Shown here in pieces: positions 16,158 through 25,166 of a stretch of 64,000 nt of DNA. Source of the stretch: an uncultured bacterium (GTDB lineage Bacteria; Cyanobacteriota; Vampirovibrionia; Gastranaerophilales; Gastranaerophilaceae); NCBI GenBank assembly GCA_949294335.1, contig CASFGO010000001.1:1-64000 (forward strand), given 5' to 3'. The translations under genes were made by a program, and so were the position numbers. The number at the start of each line of letters is the position of its first letter. Position 1 is the stretch's first letter. Under the pieces are notes generated by a model. It was not told the DNA's origin. It did not search any database and saw only the letters and a program-made list of their open reading frames with translations.

Positions 16158-17133
16158 TTATTTTAGTTCCTTTAAACATTTCTTTTATACCGTCAACTGA
16201 ACTTAAAATTCCTGTTGCTTCATAAGGCATATAAACAATTTTGTTGTCTTTACCTGATGTAATACTTGTCATTGTTTCTAAATATTTCATTGCAATTAAG
16301 TATTTGTCAGGTTGTCCTTTATCAGCTAATGCATCAATAATTTTTTGAATAGCTTGTTTTTCACCATCAGCTTCTAAAATTCTTGCTTGTGCAATACCAT
16401 CGGCTCTTAGGATAGATGCTTGTTTGTCACCTTCTGCTTTATTAATTGCTGCCTCTTTTTCCCCTTCAGCTTTTAATATTGCAGCTTTTTTAAGTCCTTC
16501 TGCTTCTAAGATTGCAGCACGTCTGTCTCTTTCTGCTTTCATTTGTTTTTCCATAGCTGTTTGAATATCAACAGGAGGAATAATATCTTGAAGCTCAACC
16601 CTATTAACTTTTACCCCCCATTTGTTTGTTGCTTCATCTAAAATTGCTCTTAATTCTTGATTTATTTTATCTCTTGAAACTAATGTTTCATCTAAGTCAA
16701 TTTGACCTACTAAGTTTCTTAATGTTGTTTGAGTTAATTTTTCAATAGCTTCAGGTAGGTTTTGGATTTCATAAACTGCTGATTTAGGGTCAACAATTTG
16801 GAAATATAATAATGCATTTATGCTTATTGAAACATTATCTTTTGTAATAACATTTTGTCTTGGAAAATCATAAACAGTTTCTCTCAAATCAATTCTTTCT
16901 TTTTCTTTTATATAAGAATAAGTTTTTCCATCAATTCCTTTTTGTGTAACTTTCCATGCAATAGGTCTTGGGGTTTCAAGGATTGGGAATATAAGATTTA
17001 ATCCTGATTCTAAAACCCTTTCAAATTTCCCGAGTCTTTCAATTATAACAACTTCTGCTTGTTTAACAATAATTACACCTTTGGTTACAAAAAGAATCGC
17101 AGTTGCAATCAATAATACAGTTACTAAAAACAT
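16150..17133 (-). CDS. SPFH/stomatin-like band-7 membrane protein (QmcA type)
   Basis: 327 residues. N-terminal membrane helix (FLVTVLLIATAILFV), then the SPFH domain: VVIIERLGKFERVLESGLN, REQ-type core ETVYDFPRQNVITKDNVSI, TLRNLVGQIDLDE, and a long Ala/Glu/Lys coiled coil (MEKQMKAERDRRA followed by repeats of AEGxKxAAI). It sits three bases after nfeD, the classic partnership of membrane-microdomain proteins. It probably scaffolds quality control or lipid domains in the inner membrane. Confidence 0.92.
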   Translation of the reverse strand: MFLVTVLLIATAILFVTKGVIIVKQAEVVIIERLGKFERVLESGLNLIFPILETPRPIAWKVTQKGIDGKTYSYIKEKERIDLRETVYDFPRQNVITKDNVSISINALLYFQIVDPKSAVYEIQNLPEAIEKLTQTTLRNLVGQIDLDETLVSRDKINQELRAILDEATNKWGVKVNRVELQDIIPPVDIQTAMEKQMKAERDRRAAILEAEGLKKAAILKAEGEKEAAINKAEGDKQASILRADGIAQARILEADGEKQAIQKIIDALADKGQPDKYLIAMKYLETMTSITSGKDNKIVYMPYEATGILSSVDGIKEMFKGTKING

Positions 17134-17136
17134 AAT

Positions 17137-17562
17137 TTAATTCCTTTCAACAAACATAATAAGACTATCGTGTTTAATGATTTTAACGTTTTCTCCCACA
17201 GAGATTTCATTATTATCAAGGATTCTAGCTTCCCATCTTTCATCATAAATAGAAATTGCACCTGATGTTTGAGTAATAGTTTCAATAACTTTTGCAGTTT
17301 TTCCAATATATTTATTTCCCATGCCGGTAGTTTGTTCTTTAGACGTTTTTCTATTCATAAGCATAGGTCTTAAGAATACCAATAGAATAAGTGCAATAAT
17401 AACAAAGCTAATGAAAAGCACATTAATATCATTAATAAATATAGAAGCGATTGCAGTAATAAAAGCTGCAATCGCAAAATTTAGAAAAAACATTACAGGA
17501 GTGAACATTTCAAAAACAAGAAATGCTAACCCTATAATAACTAATAATTGCCATATAACCAT
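17137..17562 (-). CDS. NfeD-family membrane protein
   Basis: 141 residues. Three hydrophobic segments fill the first 75 residues (WQLLVIIGLAFLVFEM, FAIAAFITAIASIF, VLFISFVIIALILLVFL), followed by a short OB-fold-like domain with GKTAKVIET and ISVGENVKIIKH. This is the short NfeD form without the ClpP-like protease domain. It precedes and probably partners the SPFH protein. Confidence 0.88.
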   Translation of the reverse strand: MVIWQLLVIIGLAFLVFEMFTPVMFFLNFAIAAFITAIASIFINDINVLFISFVIIALILLVFLRPMLMNRKTSKEQTTGMGNKYIGKTAKVIETITQTSGAISIYDERWEARILDNNEISVGENVKIIKHDSLIMFVERN

Positions 17563-17604
17563 AAAAATACCTTAATATTGGTCGTAAACAAAAACAACGG
17601 TTAA

Positions 17605-17808
17605 CTATTTATTGATAAGTTCGTTAATATCATTAACCATTTCGTCAGGATCAAATCCGTGAACTTTAGCACCTGCTTCTAAATTTTCGAAACGAGCTGC
17701 AGCACAACCAATACAACCTAATCCGTATTTAGCAAAAACTTCTAAACTTTCAGGATATTGTTGAACTATATCCATAATTCCCATTTCTTTTGTAACTTTT
17801 TTTTCCAT
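17605..17808 (-). CDS. Hcp-associated DUF1858 disulfide-domain protein
   Basis: 67 residues from the ATG preceded by AAGGAG. It consists of one DUF1858/prismane-associated domain: MGIMDIVQQYPESLEVFAKYG, then C-I-G-C and the Ala/Gly turn, ending FDPDEMVNDINELI. The CxxC could form a redox disulfide or bind metal. The family was named for co-occurrence with hybrid cluster protein, which is encoded at 5.2 kb in this window. The frame is open 31 codons further upstream, but that extension lacks a Shine-Dalgarno and is rejected. Confidence 0.85.
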   Translation of the reverse strand: MEKKVTKEMGIMDIVQQYPESLEVFAKYGLGCIGCAAARFENLEAGAKVHGFDPDEMVNDINELINK

Positions 17809-17860
17809 AATTTGCTCCTTATATTGATGAAAATTTTTTATTAATTTTTTATCAAAAAAA

Positions 17861-17888
17861 TTGACAAAACAAAAAATATCATTAAATA
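17861..17888 (+). promoter_or_regulatory. candidate sigma-70 promoter for the 55-residue gene
   Basis: TTGACA (17861-17866), 16-base spacer, TAAATA (17883-17888). Consensus -35 with a weaker -10, about 30 bases before ATG 17920. Confidence 0.45.
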
Positions 17889-17919
17889 AATTGTACAACA
17901 AAAAGAGAGGTTTTGAAAG

Positions 17920-18087
17920 ATGGGTTTTATTAAAAATTTATTTAACAATGAGTCAACAGTTATCGGTTTATGTGACTTAAAAAGAAAGCAAACAGAAAAT
18001 ATTATTTATGAAACAAAAGCTTATGTTTTAAATCAATTATTTATGAACACTCCGGAAAATAATATTTTACTTCAAAGAGGTTTTTAG
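17920..18087 (+). CDS. small orphan protein, 55 residues
   Basis: ATG 17920 is preceded by AGAGAGG (17904-17910) and by a good -35 box. The product starts MGFIKNLFNNES, has two Cys-free helical stretches apart from a single Cys at 18, and ends NILLQRGF. No signal peptide, no known family. Codon use resembles neighbouring genes. An 84-base inverted repeat begins 38 bases after the stop. Real but unassigned; moderate confidence because of its size. Confidence 0.5.
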   Translation: MGFIKNLFNNESTVIGLCDLKRKQTENIIYETKAYVLNQLFMNTPENNILLQRGF

Positions 18088-18124
18088 AACATACATCTCA
18101 TATTCTTAATATACATATTCAATC

Positions 18125-18208
18125 CTAACGGACATCAAGCGGGAAAACAATGAAGGTTAACATTTAAACAGGTTATTAAAGGTTTTATCCCGCTTGTTTG
18201 TCAGTTAG
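18125..18208. repeat. long inverted repeat, candidate structured RNA
   Basis: CTAAC-GGAC-ATC-AAGCGGGA (18125-18144) pairs with TCCCGCTT-GTTT-GTC-AGTTAG (18188-18208): the two ends and the inner eight bases match perfectly, with one mismatch and a small bulge, giving an arm of about 20 bp around a 43-base loop. There is no T-run on either side, so it is not a simple terminator. It lies between two convergent small genes. It could be a small RNA, a 3'-UTR stabiliser for either gene, or a protein-binding site. Confidence 0.5.
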
Positions 18209-18220
18209 AAAAATTGAGAT

Positions 18221-18397
18221 TTAACCTATTTTGTTAAGTTTAGCACCTGCATTTTTAACAACTCCTGTTAATGGATTTTGAGGTGTTGTAACAGTTGTTG
18301 GGGGTGTTGGTTGAGGTGCTTCTTTAACAGCATTTTTAAGTGCTTTTAGATTAGGTGCTTTAGCTTTAAAATTTACTCCTACTGCTTTTACTGCCAT
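18221..18397 (-). CDS. small FKAK-motif protein, 58 residues, strongly expressed
   Basis: ATG at 18397 has AGGAG seven bases upstream and a near-consensus promoter (TTGACA-N17-TATTAT, 18447-18475). The product has Val/Ala/Lys N-terminus with N9-F10-K11-A12-K13-A-P, then a Lys/Ala helix, a Pro/Thr-rich centre (PQPTPPTTVTTPQ) and a basic C-terminus. No signal peptide. The F-K-A-K-x-P piece is nearly identical to that at residues 13-17 of the GNAT-like protein at 48.8 kb. No known family. The expression signals make this one of the best-supported small genes here. Confidence 0.65.
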   Translation of the reverse strand: MAVKAVGVNFKAKAPNLKALKNAVKEAPQPTPPTTVTTPQNPLTGVVKNAGAKLNKIG

Positions 18398-18446
18398 AAT
18401 AAATCTCCTATTTAACTACACACTAACTTTTTAAAAAGTTGTGTTA

Positions 18447-18475
18447 ATAATAGTGTTTTTTTTTGTGTTTGTCAA
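18447..18475 (-). promoter_or_regulatory. near-consensus sigma-70 promoter of the 58-residue gene
   Basis: On the minus strand TTGACA (18470-18475), a 17-base spacer and TATTAT (18447-18452). A 16-base perfect palindrome AACTTTTTAAAAAGTT (18425-18440) lies at the expected transcription start and could be an operator or a hairpin in the 5' end. Confidence 0.65.
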
Positions 18476-18510
18476 AAAACTGTAACATTTTTTAATAATA
18501 AGTGTATAAA

Positions 18511-19218
18511 TTACAATTTTATATATATTGGATGATATGTAAGTTGGATTTTTTTAGGGCAAATTTCGTTATATTTGTTCTCAAAATTTATTAAATCTGA
18601 TTTTGTCCAATGTCTTGGTTTTATTGAATTTACTCCTGTTAGTTTTAGATGTTTTAGAACATCTTTAGCCGAATTAAATTCTAGAGAAAGTTTTTCTTCT
18701 ATAATTTCAGAGGGGGTAAATATTTTTTTTAGGTTTTCTAATGAATAATAATTTAAACCTACATTTGTTATATTTGTTATTTCTTTTAAATTATCTTCTC
18801 CAAATGTTGAAAATATAAGTTCTCCATTTGGGTTTAGTTGTTTTTTCAGCTTTTCTATGAATGGTTCTAAATTTTCTATCCATTGAAAAGTTGCATTTGA
18901 TATTATTAAGTCGTATTTTTCTTTGAATTCAAATTCTTCTATATCAGATTGAATAAAGTTTATTTTATCTGAGATTTTTCTTATATATGGTTCACATTCA
19001 AGTACAATATCTGATGCATTATATTTTATAAAATTATATTTATTGATTAATTTTTCTGTCAAAACTCCTGTTCCACAACCAAGTTCTAAAATAGATTTTG
19101 GATTGTTTGAAATCATAGAAATAAGTTTATCTGCCATTTTGTTTTGAATGACAGAATTATCCTTATATGTTTTTAGATTTTTTTTAAATCGTTCTTTGAC
19201 TAGTGTTTTATCTATCAT
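18511..19218 (-). CDS. bioC: malonyl-ACP O-methyltransferase BioC
   Basis: 235 residues. Class I methyltransferase with motif I ILELGCGTGVLTEKL, acidic loop NASD, motif II YDLIISNATFQWIENLEPF and the BioC-typical FSTFGEDNLKEI. The N-terminus (VKERFKKNLKTYKDNSVIQ) also fits BioC. It methylates malonyl-ACP to start pimeloyl chain synthesis by the fatty-acid machinery. It overlaps bioG by four bases and is last in bioF-bioG-bioC. Confidence 0.92.
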   Translation of the reverse strand: MIDKTLVKERFKKNLKTYKDNSVIQNKMADKLISMISNNPKSILELGCGTGVLTEKLINKYNFIKYNASDIVLECEPYIRKISDKINFIQSDIEEFEFKEKYDLIISNATFQWIENLEPFIEKLKKQLNPNGELIFSTFGEDNLKEITNITNVGLNYYSLENLKKIFTPSEIIEEKLSLEFNSAKDVLKHLKLTGVNSIKPRHWTKSDLINFENKYNEICPKKIQLTYHPIYIKL

Positions 19219-19826
19219 ATAATTTCTGACCAGCTTTCATATTTAAAGAATGGACAATGTCCACTTTCTATAATCTCAGGATTTTTCCAATAATTCAACT
19301 GGTTTTTTGTAGGAATAATATTATCATTATTTGAAACAATAACTTTATCAAAAGAAATAATTTTTCCTTCAATTCCCATAAGATTAGCAAGTTCTGTTTT
19401 TTGAGATTCAAATTCTCTATTTGAAAATTTACTAATTGGTGGGGTGCAATCAAACATTCTTTCCATAAATTTTTGGCAAGATGTTTCATTGAATCCTCTA
19501 AGTGTTATTTTGTAAATTTTTTCAGGAATCCCATATTTATCATCGATGGGTTTTGGTGTTCCGTTTATTGCTATATATTTATCAATTTTTCCAAAACAAT
19601 CATAGAATAATGTTGATATCATAACTCCCATTGACCAACTTACAATGTATTTTTTCTCATAATTATCTAAGTTAGGAAATTCTATATCTAAATCGTTATA
19701 ATCATATAAAACTAATAAATCAAAGTTGTCTTTCTTAAGGTGAGATATTATTAATTCGTCCATACCCCAGCCATTAAAGAAAATAATCAAGTTTTTATTG
19801 TATTCTTGGAAAAATTTATATCTCAT
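19215..19826 (-). CDS. bioG: pimeloyl-ACP methyl ester esterase BioG
   Basis: 203 residues, alpha/beta hydrolase of the DUF452/BioG type. FFNGWGMDE near the N-terminus forms the oxyanion region, VSWSMGVM carries the nucleophilic Ser, INGTPKPID follows, and ESGHCPFF supplies the catalytic His. It removes the methyl group from pimeloyl-ACP methyl ester, ending BioC-dependent elongation; it takes the place of BioH. Start and end overlap bioF and bioC. Confidence 0.92.
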   Translation of the reverse strand: MRYKFFQEYNKNLIIFFNGWGMDELIISHLKKDNFDLLVLYDYNDLDIEFPNLDNYEKKYIVSWSMGVMISTLFYDCFGKIDKYIAINGTPKPIDDKYGIPEKIYKITLRGFNETSCQKFMERMFDCTPPISKFSNREFESQKTELANLMGIEGKIISFDKVIVSNNDNIIPTKNQLNYWKNPEIIESGHCPFFKYESWSEII

Positions 19827-20964
19827 TTTTTATTAACTCAAATAATTTTCTTACATCTTTAAATTTTATATTAGCAGTTAAAGATAATCTTAATCTTGAT
19901 GTTCCTATAGGAACAGAAGGAGGTCTTATTGGTAGTATAAAATATCCTTCATTTTTTAGCTTCTCTGCAATTTCTCCTGCTTTATCTGGTGTTTTTAATA
20001 AAACAGGAATTATTTGAGATTCTGAAACAGTATTAATATTATAATCATTTAATAATTTGTGAGTTCTTATTATTAATTCTGCCAAATTCTCTCTTTTTTT
20101 ATTAATGTAATCCATTTTTTCTGTTAATAACCAATTTGTCCACATAATATTAACAGGTGGAATAGATGTTGAGAATATAAATGAACGAGCTTTGTTTGTT
20201 AAATATTCAATAATTGGTTTACTCGCAACAGCAAAAGCTCCAAATGAAGCTAATGCTTTTCCAAATGTTGCTGTTATTATATCAACATTTTTATAATTAG
20301 ATATTCCTGCACATTTATCATCTATTGCACAAAAGGCATGAGCTTCATCTATCATTAATAATGTATTGTATTGTTTTTTTAGTTTGATTAATTTATCAAT
20401 ATCAGCAATATCTCCATCCATTGAAAACACTGATTCAGAGATAATGATAGCTCTTTTAAATTTTGAACGATGTTTTTTTAACAATTCTTCTAAGTTTTTG
20501 TAATCAAGATGTTTGTACCTGTAAAAAGTCGCACCTGATAATCTCATTCCATCAATGATGCTGGCATGATTTAGTTTGTCAGAAAAAATAACATCACCTT
20601 GCCCTACAATAGAAGATATAACACCTAAATTACATTGAAAACCTGTGTTAAAAATCAAAGCTGCATCTTTTTTAAATAGTTTAGCAAGTGTATTTTCTAA
20701 AGTGTTATAAATACTTGATGTCCCACTTAATAATCTTGCAGAAGCTGATGAAAATACAAACTCAGATGAATTCATATACTTATTACAAAATTCATCAACT
20801 AATGCTTTATCAGTGCTTAAACCTAAATAATCATTAGATGAAAAATTAATCATCTTTTTCCCGTTAATAAAAACAAACTCACCTTCTTTTTTTTCAATCG
20901 GTGAAATTTGTCTAAACATATTATTAGATTTAAGTTCTTCAAGTTCTTTTAAAATATCTTCCAT
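19816..20964 (-). CDS. bioF: 8-amino-7-oxononanoate synthase BioF
   Basis: 382 residues, alpha-oxoamine synthase. NFSSNDYLGLS near residue 40, SASARLLSGTS, FNTGFQCNLG, DEAHAF for PLP-ring contacts and TFGKALASFGAF with the Schiff-base lysine (near 235). It condenses pimeloyl-ACP with alanine. First gene of bioF-bioG-bioC; bioA, bioD and bioB are not in the window, so the later steps are encoded elsewhere or biotin precursor is salvaged. Confidence 0.93.
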   Translation of the reverse strand: MEDILKELEELKSNNMFRQISPIEKKEGEFVFINGKKMINFSSNDYLGLSTDKALVDEFCNKYMNSSEFVFSSASARLLSGTSSIYNTLENTLAKLFKKDAALIFNTGFQCNLGVISSIVGQGDVIFSDKLNHASIIDGMRLSGATFYRYKHLDYKNLEELLKKHRSKFKRAIIISESVFSMDGDIADIDKLIKLKKQYNTLLMIDEAHAFCAIDDKCAGISNYKNVDIITATFGKALASFGAFAVASKPIIEYLTNKARSFIFSTSIPPVNIMWTNWLLTEKMDYINKKRENLAELIIRTHKLLNDYNINTVSESQIIPVLLKTPDKAGEIAEKLKNEGYFILPIRPPSVPIGTSRLRLSLTANIKFKDVRKLFELIKNEI

Positions 20965-20994
20965 AGCTTTATTTTACTACAAATAAGAAGAAAA

Positions 20995-21543
20995 TTAATT
21001 ATCAGGGAACCAATCAATCATAGAACGAATTTCTCCAAATTCAAGTTTATGACTTTTAGCAAGTTTTGATTCAATAACATAAGGTAAATCGAGATTTTCT
21101 TTAATCGGTTCAATAGTAATTTCTTTTCCATCGTAAACATTACTAAAATTTAAACCTTCTTTTGTGCATTCAGGAATTTTTACAGTTTTAGTTTTATCAT
21201 TAACTAAGTATGCAAGTCCAAAAGTTCTACAAGTAATACCTCTATATTTGTAAACAGAACATTTTTTATCAATTAAGAATGGACATTGGTGGAAAAAGTG
21301 TTTAAACAATCTGCTCTTTTTTAAATTATCCATGTTTTCTTTGATAATTTTCTGTTTTTCAACAGGTAATTTTCTAAATCCTGTCATTAAATACATCATT
21401 TCAAGTTGGGAAAATGGATAATCTCCAACTTCGCAACATGCAGAACAACCTTCTTTGCAACATATGTGTTTTGATTGAGAATCAAAGTATTTTTTTAGTT
21501 TTTTGTCAAACTCTTTTAAAAATTTTTCATACTTTTTTAGCAT
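20995..21543 (-). CDS. YkgJ-type cysteine-cluster protein, copy 2
   Basis: 182 residues, paralogue of the protein at 9.7-10.3 kb. CKEGCSACC near residue 28 and CPFLIDKKCSVYKYRGITCRTFGLAY provide the metal-chelating cysteines. The two copies align from their first residues, including FDSQ before the first Cys. It sits 30 bases upstream of bioF on the same strand and may be co-transcribed. Function of the family is unsettled. Confidence 0.88.
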   Translation of the reverse strand: MLKKYEKFLKEFDKKLKKYFDSQSKHICCKEGCSACCEVGDYPFSQLEMMYLMTGFRKLPVEKQKIIKENMDNLKKSRLFKHFFHQCPFLIDKKCSVYKYRGITCRTFGLAYLVNDKTKTVKIPECTKEGLNFSNVYDGKEITIEPIKENLDLPYVIESKLAKSHKLEFGEIRSMIDWFPDN

Positions 21544-21768
21544 ACTTTAAATTATATAGGATTCTTCTATATTTTACAATGTGTATAGCTCTTGTTTTTT
21601 TTTAGATTTCATGTACAATAAAATTATGCAATTTAGATTTTTGTTTTGACAAATTGCAGAATTGATAAGATAGCAGTTAGGAAGCTTTATATATAACGTT
21701 ATCTTTTATCGATTTTTTGTGTGATTTTTTATTTATCAAAGCCCGAGAAGGATGTGAAACTCTATTAA

Positions 21769-24700
21769 ATGAGTAAAGTTTTTGAATTTAACTATAAGTA
21801 TATAAAAGAAGTAGCTTCTGCAGGTAGTTGGCGCAGAGGTTATGAGTATTATCAAAAAGATATGATAATGAGCTCAGAACCTGAAAAAAACTTTTACAAG
21901 GCAAAAGTAAAAGGGAATTATCAAGATGCTTACACTACAGATTTAATTTTTAAAAAGAATGCCGTTGAAGCACGTTGTAATTGCCCATTAAAAGAAGAAT
22001 GGTGTAAACATTCTGTTGCAGTTGCTCTGAAGGCTATCAATGAGCATGCTTATGAAGATTGGTTAGAAACAAAATATGGAGTAGAACATGATTTCCCTGA
22101 TGAAAATACAGATTTAATGGATATTCCTCAAGGAAGTTATATTTTCCATTTTAATCCTAAAAGAAAACAAAATTTCTTTTCAGTTCTTATTAGGGACAGA
22201 AAAACAGGTAAAATTATTCGTTCAATAGAAAATGTTCTTAGAGCATTAATAGAAATTCAAAGAGAACAACCTAATTTTACCTTGAATGATTCTCAAAAAG
22301 CAGAAGTTGCAATATTCCAAACAATTTTTAAAATAGCTCGTCAAGATAAGAAGGCTGGTTGGTATGATATCCCAATTACAAAATTCCAACCAATGTTTCC
22401 ATTATTAGCTCAAGTTGATGAAGTTTTAGATGAAAAAACAAAACAAAGAATAAAATTTGTTGATGAAGAATGGAAGTTGTCAATGGATGTTTCATCATCT
22501 CCAAATGGTAGTATAATGCTTGCATTATACTGGAATAGACCAAATGATGATAATGTTTATCCGTTTGAAGAAGTAAAATATTTCTCTCGTCAATTAAAAT
22601 GGGGTAGATATAAAAATATTATATTTCCAATAAATGTTGCAATGAATGAATTACCTCAAAATATTATTAAAGCAACATTTACTGATTTAAAAGATTCAGA
22701 AGGTGGTAAATTTATTTATGAAGAACTTCCTCAAATTCAATCAGTTATTGATGTAACCGTATCTGAACAAATAAGTAATTTGATGCTTGAAGAAAGACCA
22801 CCATTAAATGTAGTAACATTAGGGATAGATTATGATCAGTCATTGAAGGCATCTTTAGAATTTGATTATGATGGTGTTAGAGTTCCATATTCAAAAAATA
22901 AAGATAAGTCACCATATGTTACTATTACAACTAAAAAAGATGGCGAAGATTATGTTTATTGGTTAAAGAGAAATTATCAACATGAACAACTTGCTTATCA
23001 AATGTTATTAGGTTGTAAATTTGTTCCAATGCAAACCAATAACTTAGCTTTAGAAAAAGAAGTTGCGATAGATTTTTATAACTATTATATAAAACAAGCA
23101 GGTGATGGATGGAAGTTTGAAGAAAAAGATGATATGAATTTCTTTAAACTTATGGAAAATCCATTCAGAATGTGTGCAAAAATAGATTTCTGTGAAGATG
23201 CTCCAGATGAATTCGAAGTTCAATTATATGGTCAAGTTGGTGATGAGATTATCAATTTTGATGATATATATGACACAATTCAAAGTGGTGAAAAATATGC
23301 AAGAGTTAGAAGTTTAGGATTTGTTGAATATCCTGCTCAAAATATTTATCAAATGATGAAATCATTTAACTCTTTTGATGCATATAGAAACAATGAAAAC
23401 AAATATCGAGTTAAAACATATCGTGCAGGTTTAATTCAAGAACTTAAAAACTTAGATTTTGAATTAGTTTTGAGTGATGAGTTTAGAGTATTTTGGGAAC
23501 AGATTTCATCTTTTTCAACAACTGAACATACAGAATTGCCAAAAGATATTAATGCAACATTCCGTGATTATCAGGTTAAAGGTTTCAGTTGGTTATGGTT
23601 TATGTATAAGTATGGTTTGAATGGTATTCTTGCTGATGATATGGGATTAGGTAAAACCCTTCAAGCTTTAGCTTTACTTCAAAAAGCAAAAGAAGTAGAT
23701 GGACCTGAGCCAACATTAGTTATTGCACCAACTACAGTTGTATTTAACTGGGAAGCTGAAATTGAAAAATTTACTCCTGGCTTAAGTTGTTTAAAATTAT
23801 CAGGTGTAGATAGAGCAAAATTATTTGATGAGATACCTAATTATGATATTGTTATCACAAGTTATGCTTTAATAAGACGTGATATTGAGAAATTTAGAAA
23901 ATATAATTTTAGATATATTATTCTTGATGAATCTCAAAATATTAAAAATGCTATTTCTCAAACAGCTCAAGCTGTTAAGACATTGAATTCAAAACACAGA
24001 TTAGCATTATCAGGTACACCAATTGAAAATAAACTTGAAGAATTATGGTCAGTATTTGATTTCTTGATGAACGGTTTCTTGTTTTCAATGGCAGAATTTA
24101 ACTCACGTTATGTTACTCCAATTATGGAACGACAAGACAAAACTGTTGAAAAGCGTCTTAAACTTCAAATTTATCCATTCATCTTACGCCGTATGAAACG
24201 TGATGTTGCAAAAGATTTACCTGATAAAGTTGAAAATATGGCATACTGTGAATTAACTCCGGAACAAAGAGATTTCTATTTAGAAGTATTAGACAGCACG
24301 AAGGAAGAACTATTCAAGAGCATCGAAATGAATGGTTTAGAAAAGAGCAGAATGTCTATCTTCTCTGCGTTATTGAGATTACGTCAAATCTGTTGTCACC
24401 CTAAACTTTATGACAAAGAACATGTTAAAGGTGTTATGCAATCAGGTAAATTTGAATACCTTAAAGGAATGCTTGAACAAATTGTTGATGAAGGTCATAG
24501 AGTTCTATTATTCAGCCAATTTGTTGATATGTTAGATATTATTAAAGGTTGGATGGATAGAGTTGGTATCGAATATGAATACTTAACAGGTAAGACAAAA
24601 GACAGACAAAAAGCAGTTGAAAACTTCAATAATAATCCAAATGTAAAAGTATTCTTAATCAGTTTAAAAGCAGGTGGTACAGGTTTGAACTTAACAGGTG

Positions 24701-24954
24701 CAGATTATGTTATCCACTATGACCCTTGGTGGAACCCTGCAGTTGAGGATCAGGCAACAGATAGAGCATATCGTATTGGTCAAACTAAGAAGGTATTTGT
24801 ATACAGAATTATTACTAAAAATACTGTTGAAGAAAAAATCCAAAAACTTAAAACAAGGAAACGTGACCTTGTTGATAGCGTAATTTCTGTAGATAGAAAT
24901 ATTACTAAGTCCTTAACAATGGATGATATTAGAGATATCTTCTCTGTTGATTAG
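21769..24954 (+). CDS. SWI2/SNF2-family helicase with SWIM zinc finger
   Basis: 1061 residues. The SWIM motif C-x-C-x7-C-x-H (ARCNCPLKEEWCKHSV) is near residue 70. A long middle region follows, then the Snf2 ATPase in the last 470 residues: Walker A DDMGLGKTLQ, motif II as LDESQNIKN (DESQ rather than DEAH), ALSGTPIENKLEELWS, and the C-terminal motifs SLKAGGTGLNL and DRAYRIGQ. Such RapA/HepA-like proteins translocate on DNA and remodel protein-DNA complexes; the exact role in bacteria is poorly defined. It stands alone between the bio genes and the flagellar cluster. Confidence 0.93.
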   Translation: MSKVFEFNYKYIKEVASAGSWRRGYEYYQKDMIMSSEPEKNFYKAKVKGNYQDAYTTDLIFKKNAVEARCNCPLKEEWCKHSVAVALKAINEHAYEDWLETKYGVEHDFPDENTDLMDIPQGSYIFHFNPKRKQNFFSVLIRDRKTGKIIRSIENVLRALIEIQREQPNFTLNDSQKAEVAIFQTIFKIARQDKKAGWYDIPITKFQPMFPLLAQVDEVLDEKTKQRIKFVDEEWKLSMDVSSSPNGSIMLALYWNRPNDDNVYPFEEVKYFSRQLKWGRYKNIIFPINVAMNELPQNIIKATFTDLKDSEGGKFIYEELPQIQSVIDVTVSEQISNLMLEERPPLNVVTLGIDYDQSLKASLEFDYDGVRVPYSKNKDKSPYVTITTKKDGEDYVYWLKRNYQHEQLAYQMLLGCKFVPMQTNNLALEKEVAIDFYNYYIKQAGDGWKFEEKDDMNFFKLMENPFRMCAKIDFCEDAPDEFEVQLYGQVGDEIINFDDIYDTIQSGEKYARVRSLGFVEYPAQNIYQMMKSFNSFDAYRNNENKYRVKTYRAGLIQELKNLDFELVLSDEFRVFWEQISSFSTTEHTELPKDINATFRDYQVKGFSWLWFMYKYGLNGILADDMGLGKTLQALALLQKAKEVDGPEPTLVIAPTTVVFNWEAEIEKFTPGLSCLKLSGVDRAKLFDEIPNYDIVITSYALIRRDIEKFRKYNFRYIILDESQNIKNAISQTAQAVKTLNSKHRLALSGTPIENKLEELWSVFDFLMNGFLFSMAEFNSRYVTPIMERQDKTVEKRLKLQIYPFILRRMKRDVAKDLPDKVENMAYCELTPEQRDFYLEVLDSTKEELFKSIEMNGLEKSRMSIFSALLRLRQICCHPKLYDKEHVKGVMQSGKFEYLKGMLEQIVDEGHRVLLFSQFVDMLDIIKGWMDRVGIEYEYLTGKTKDRQKAVENFNNNPNVKVFLISLKAGGTGLNLTGADYVIHYDPWWNPAVEDQATDRAYRIGQTKKVFVYRIITKNTVEEKIQKLKTRKRDLVDSVISVDRNITKSLTMDDIRDIFSVD

Positions 24955-25139
24955 GATAAATTAAAATTTTTAAATAAGTAATTTATATATTTTATAAGTG
25001 TTAAGAAATATTACAAAATGGACTGAAATCATGTCATAGCCTTACTTTTTTGTTGACTTTTTAAATCAAATCCTTAAAACAAATACAGTCAAACTAGAGT
25101 TTTAACTAACACAAATGAAGGATTTGTTATGTATTTAAT

Positions 25140-25166
25140 TAATTTTTTAAGGATTTTATCCGATTA
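25140..25166 (+). promoter_or_regulatory. sigma-28-like promoter of the fliE operon
   Basis: TAAT (25140-25143), exactly 15 bases, then TCCGATTA (25159-25166); the FliA/sigma-28 consensus is TAAA-N15-GCCGATAA. The same TAAT-N15-TCCGAT occurs upstream of the other flagellar operon (63494-63520). Shared elements also surround it: TTTTAACTAACA upstream (25100-25111) and ATGTAAA...AGTTTAACTAA in the leader (25188-25198), 17 bases before the start codon. Confidence 0.6.
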
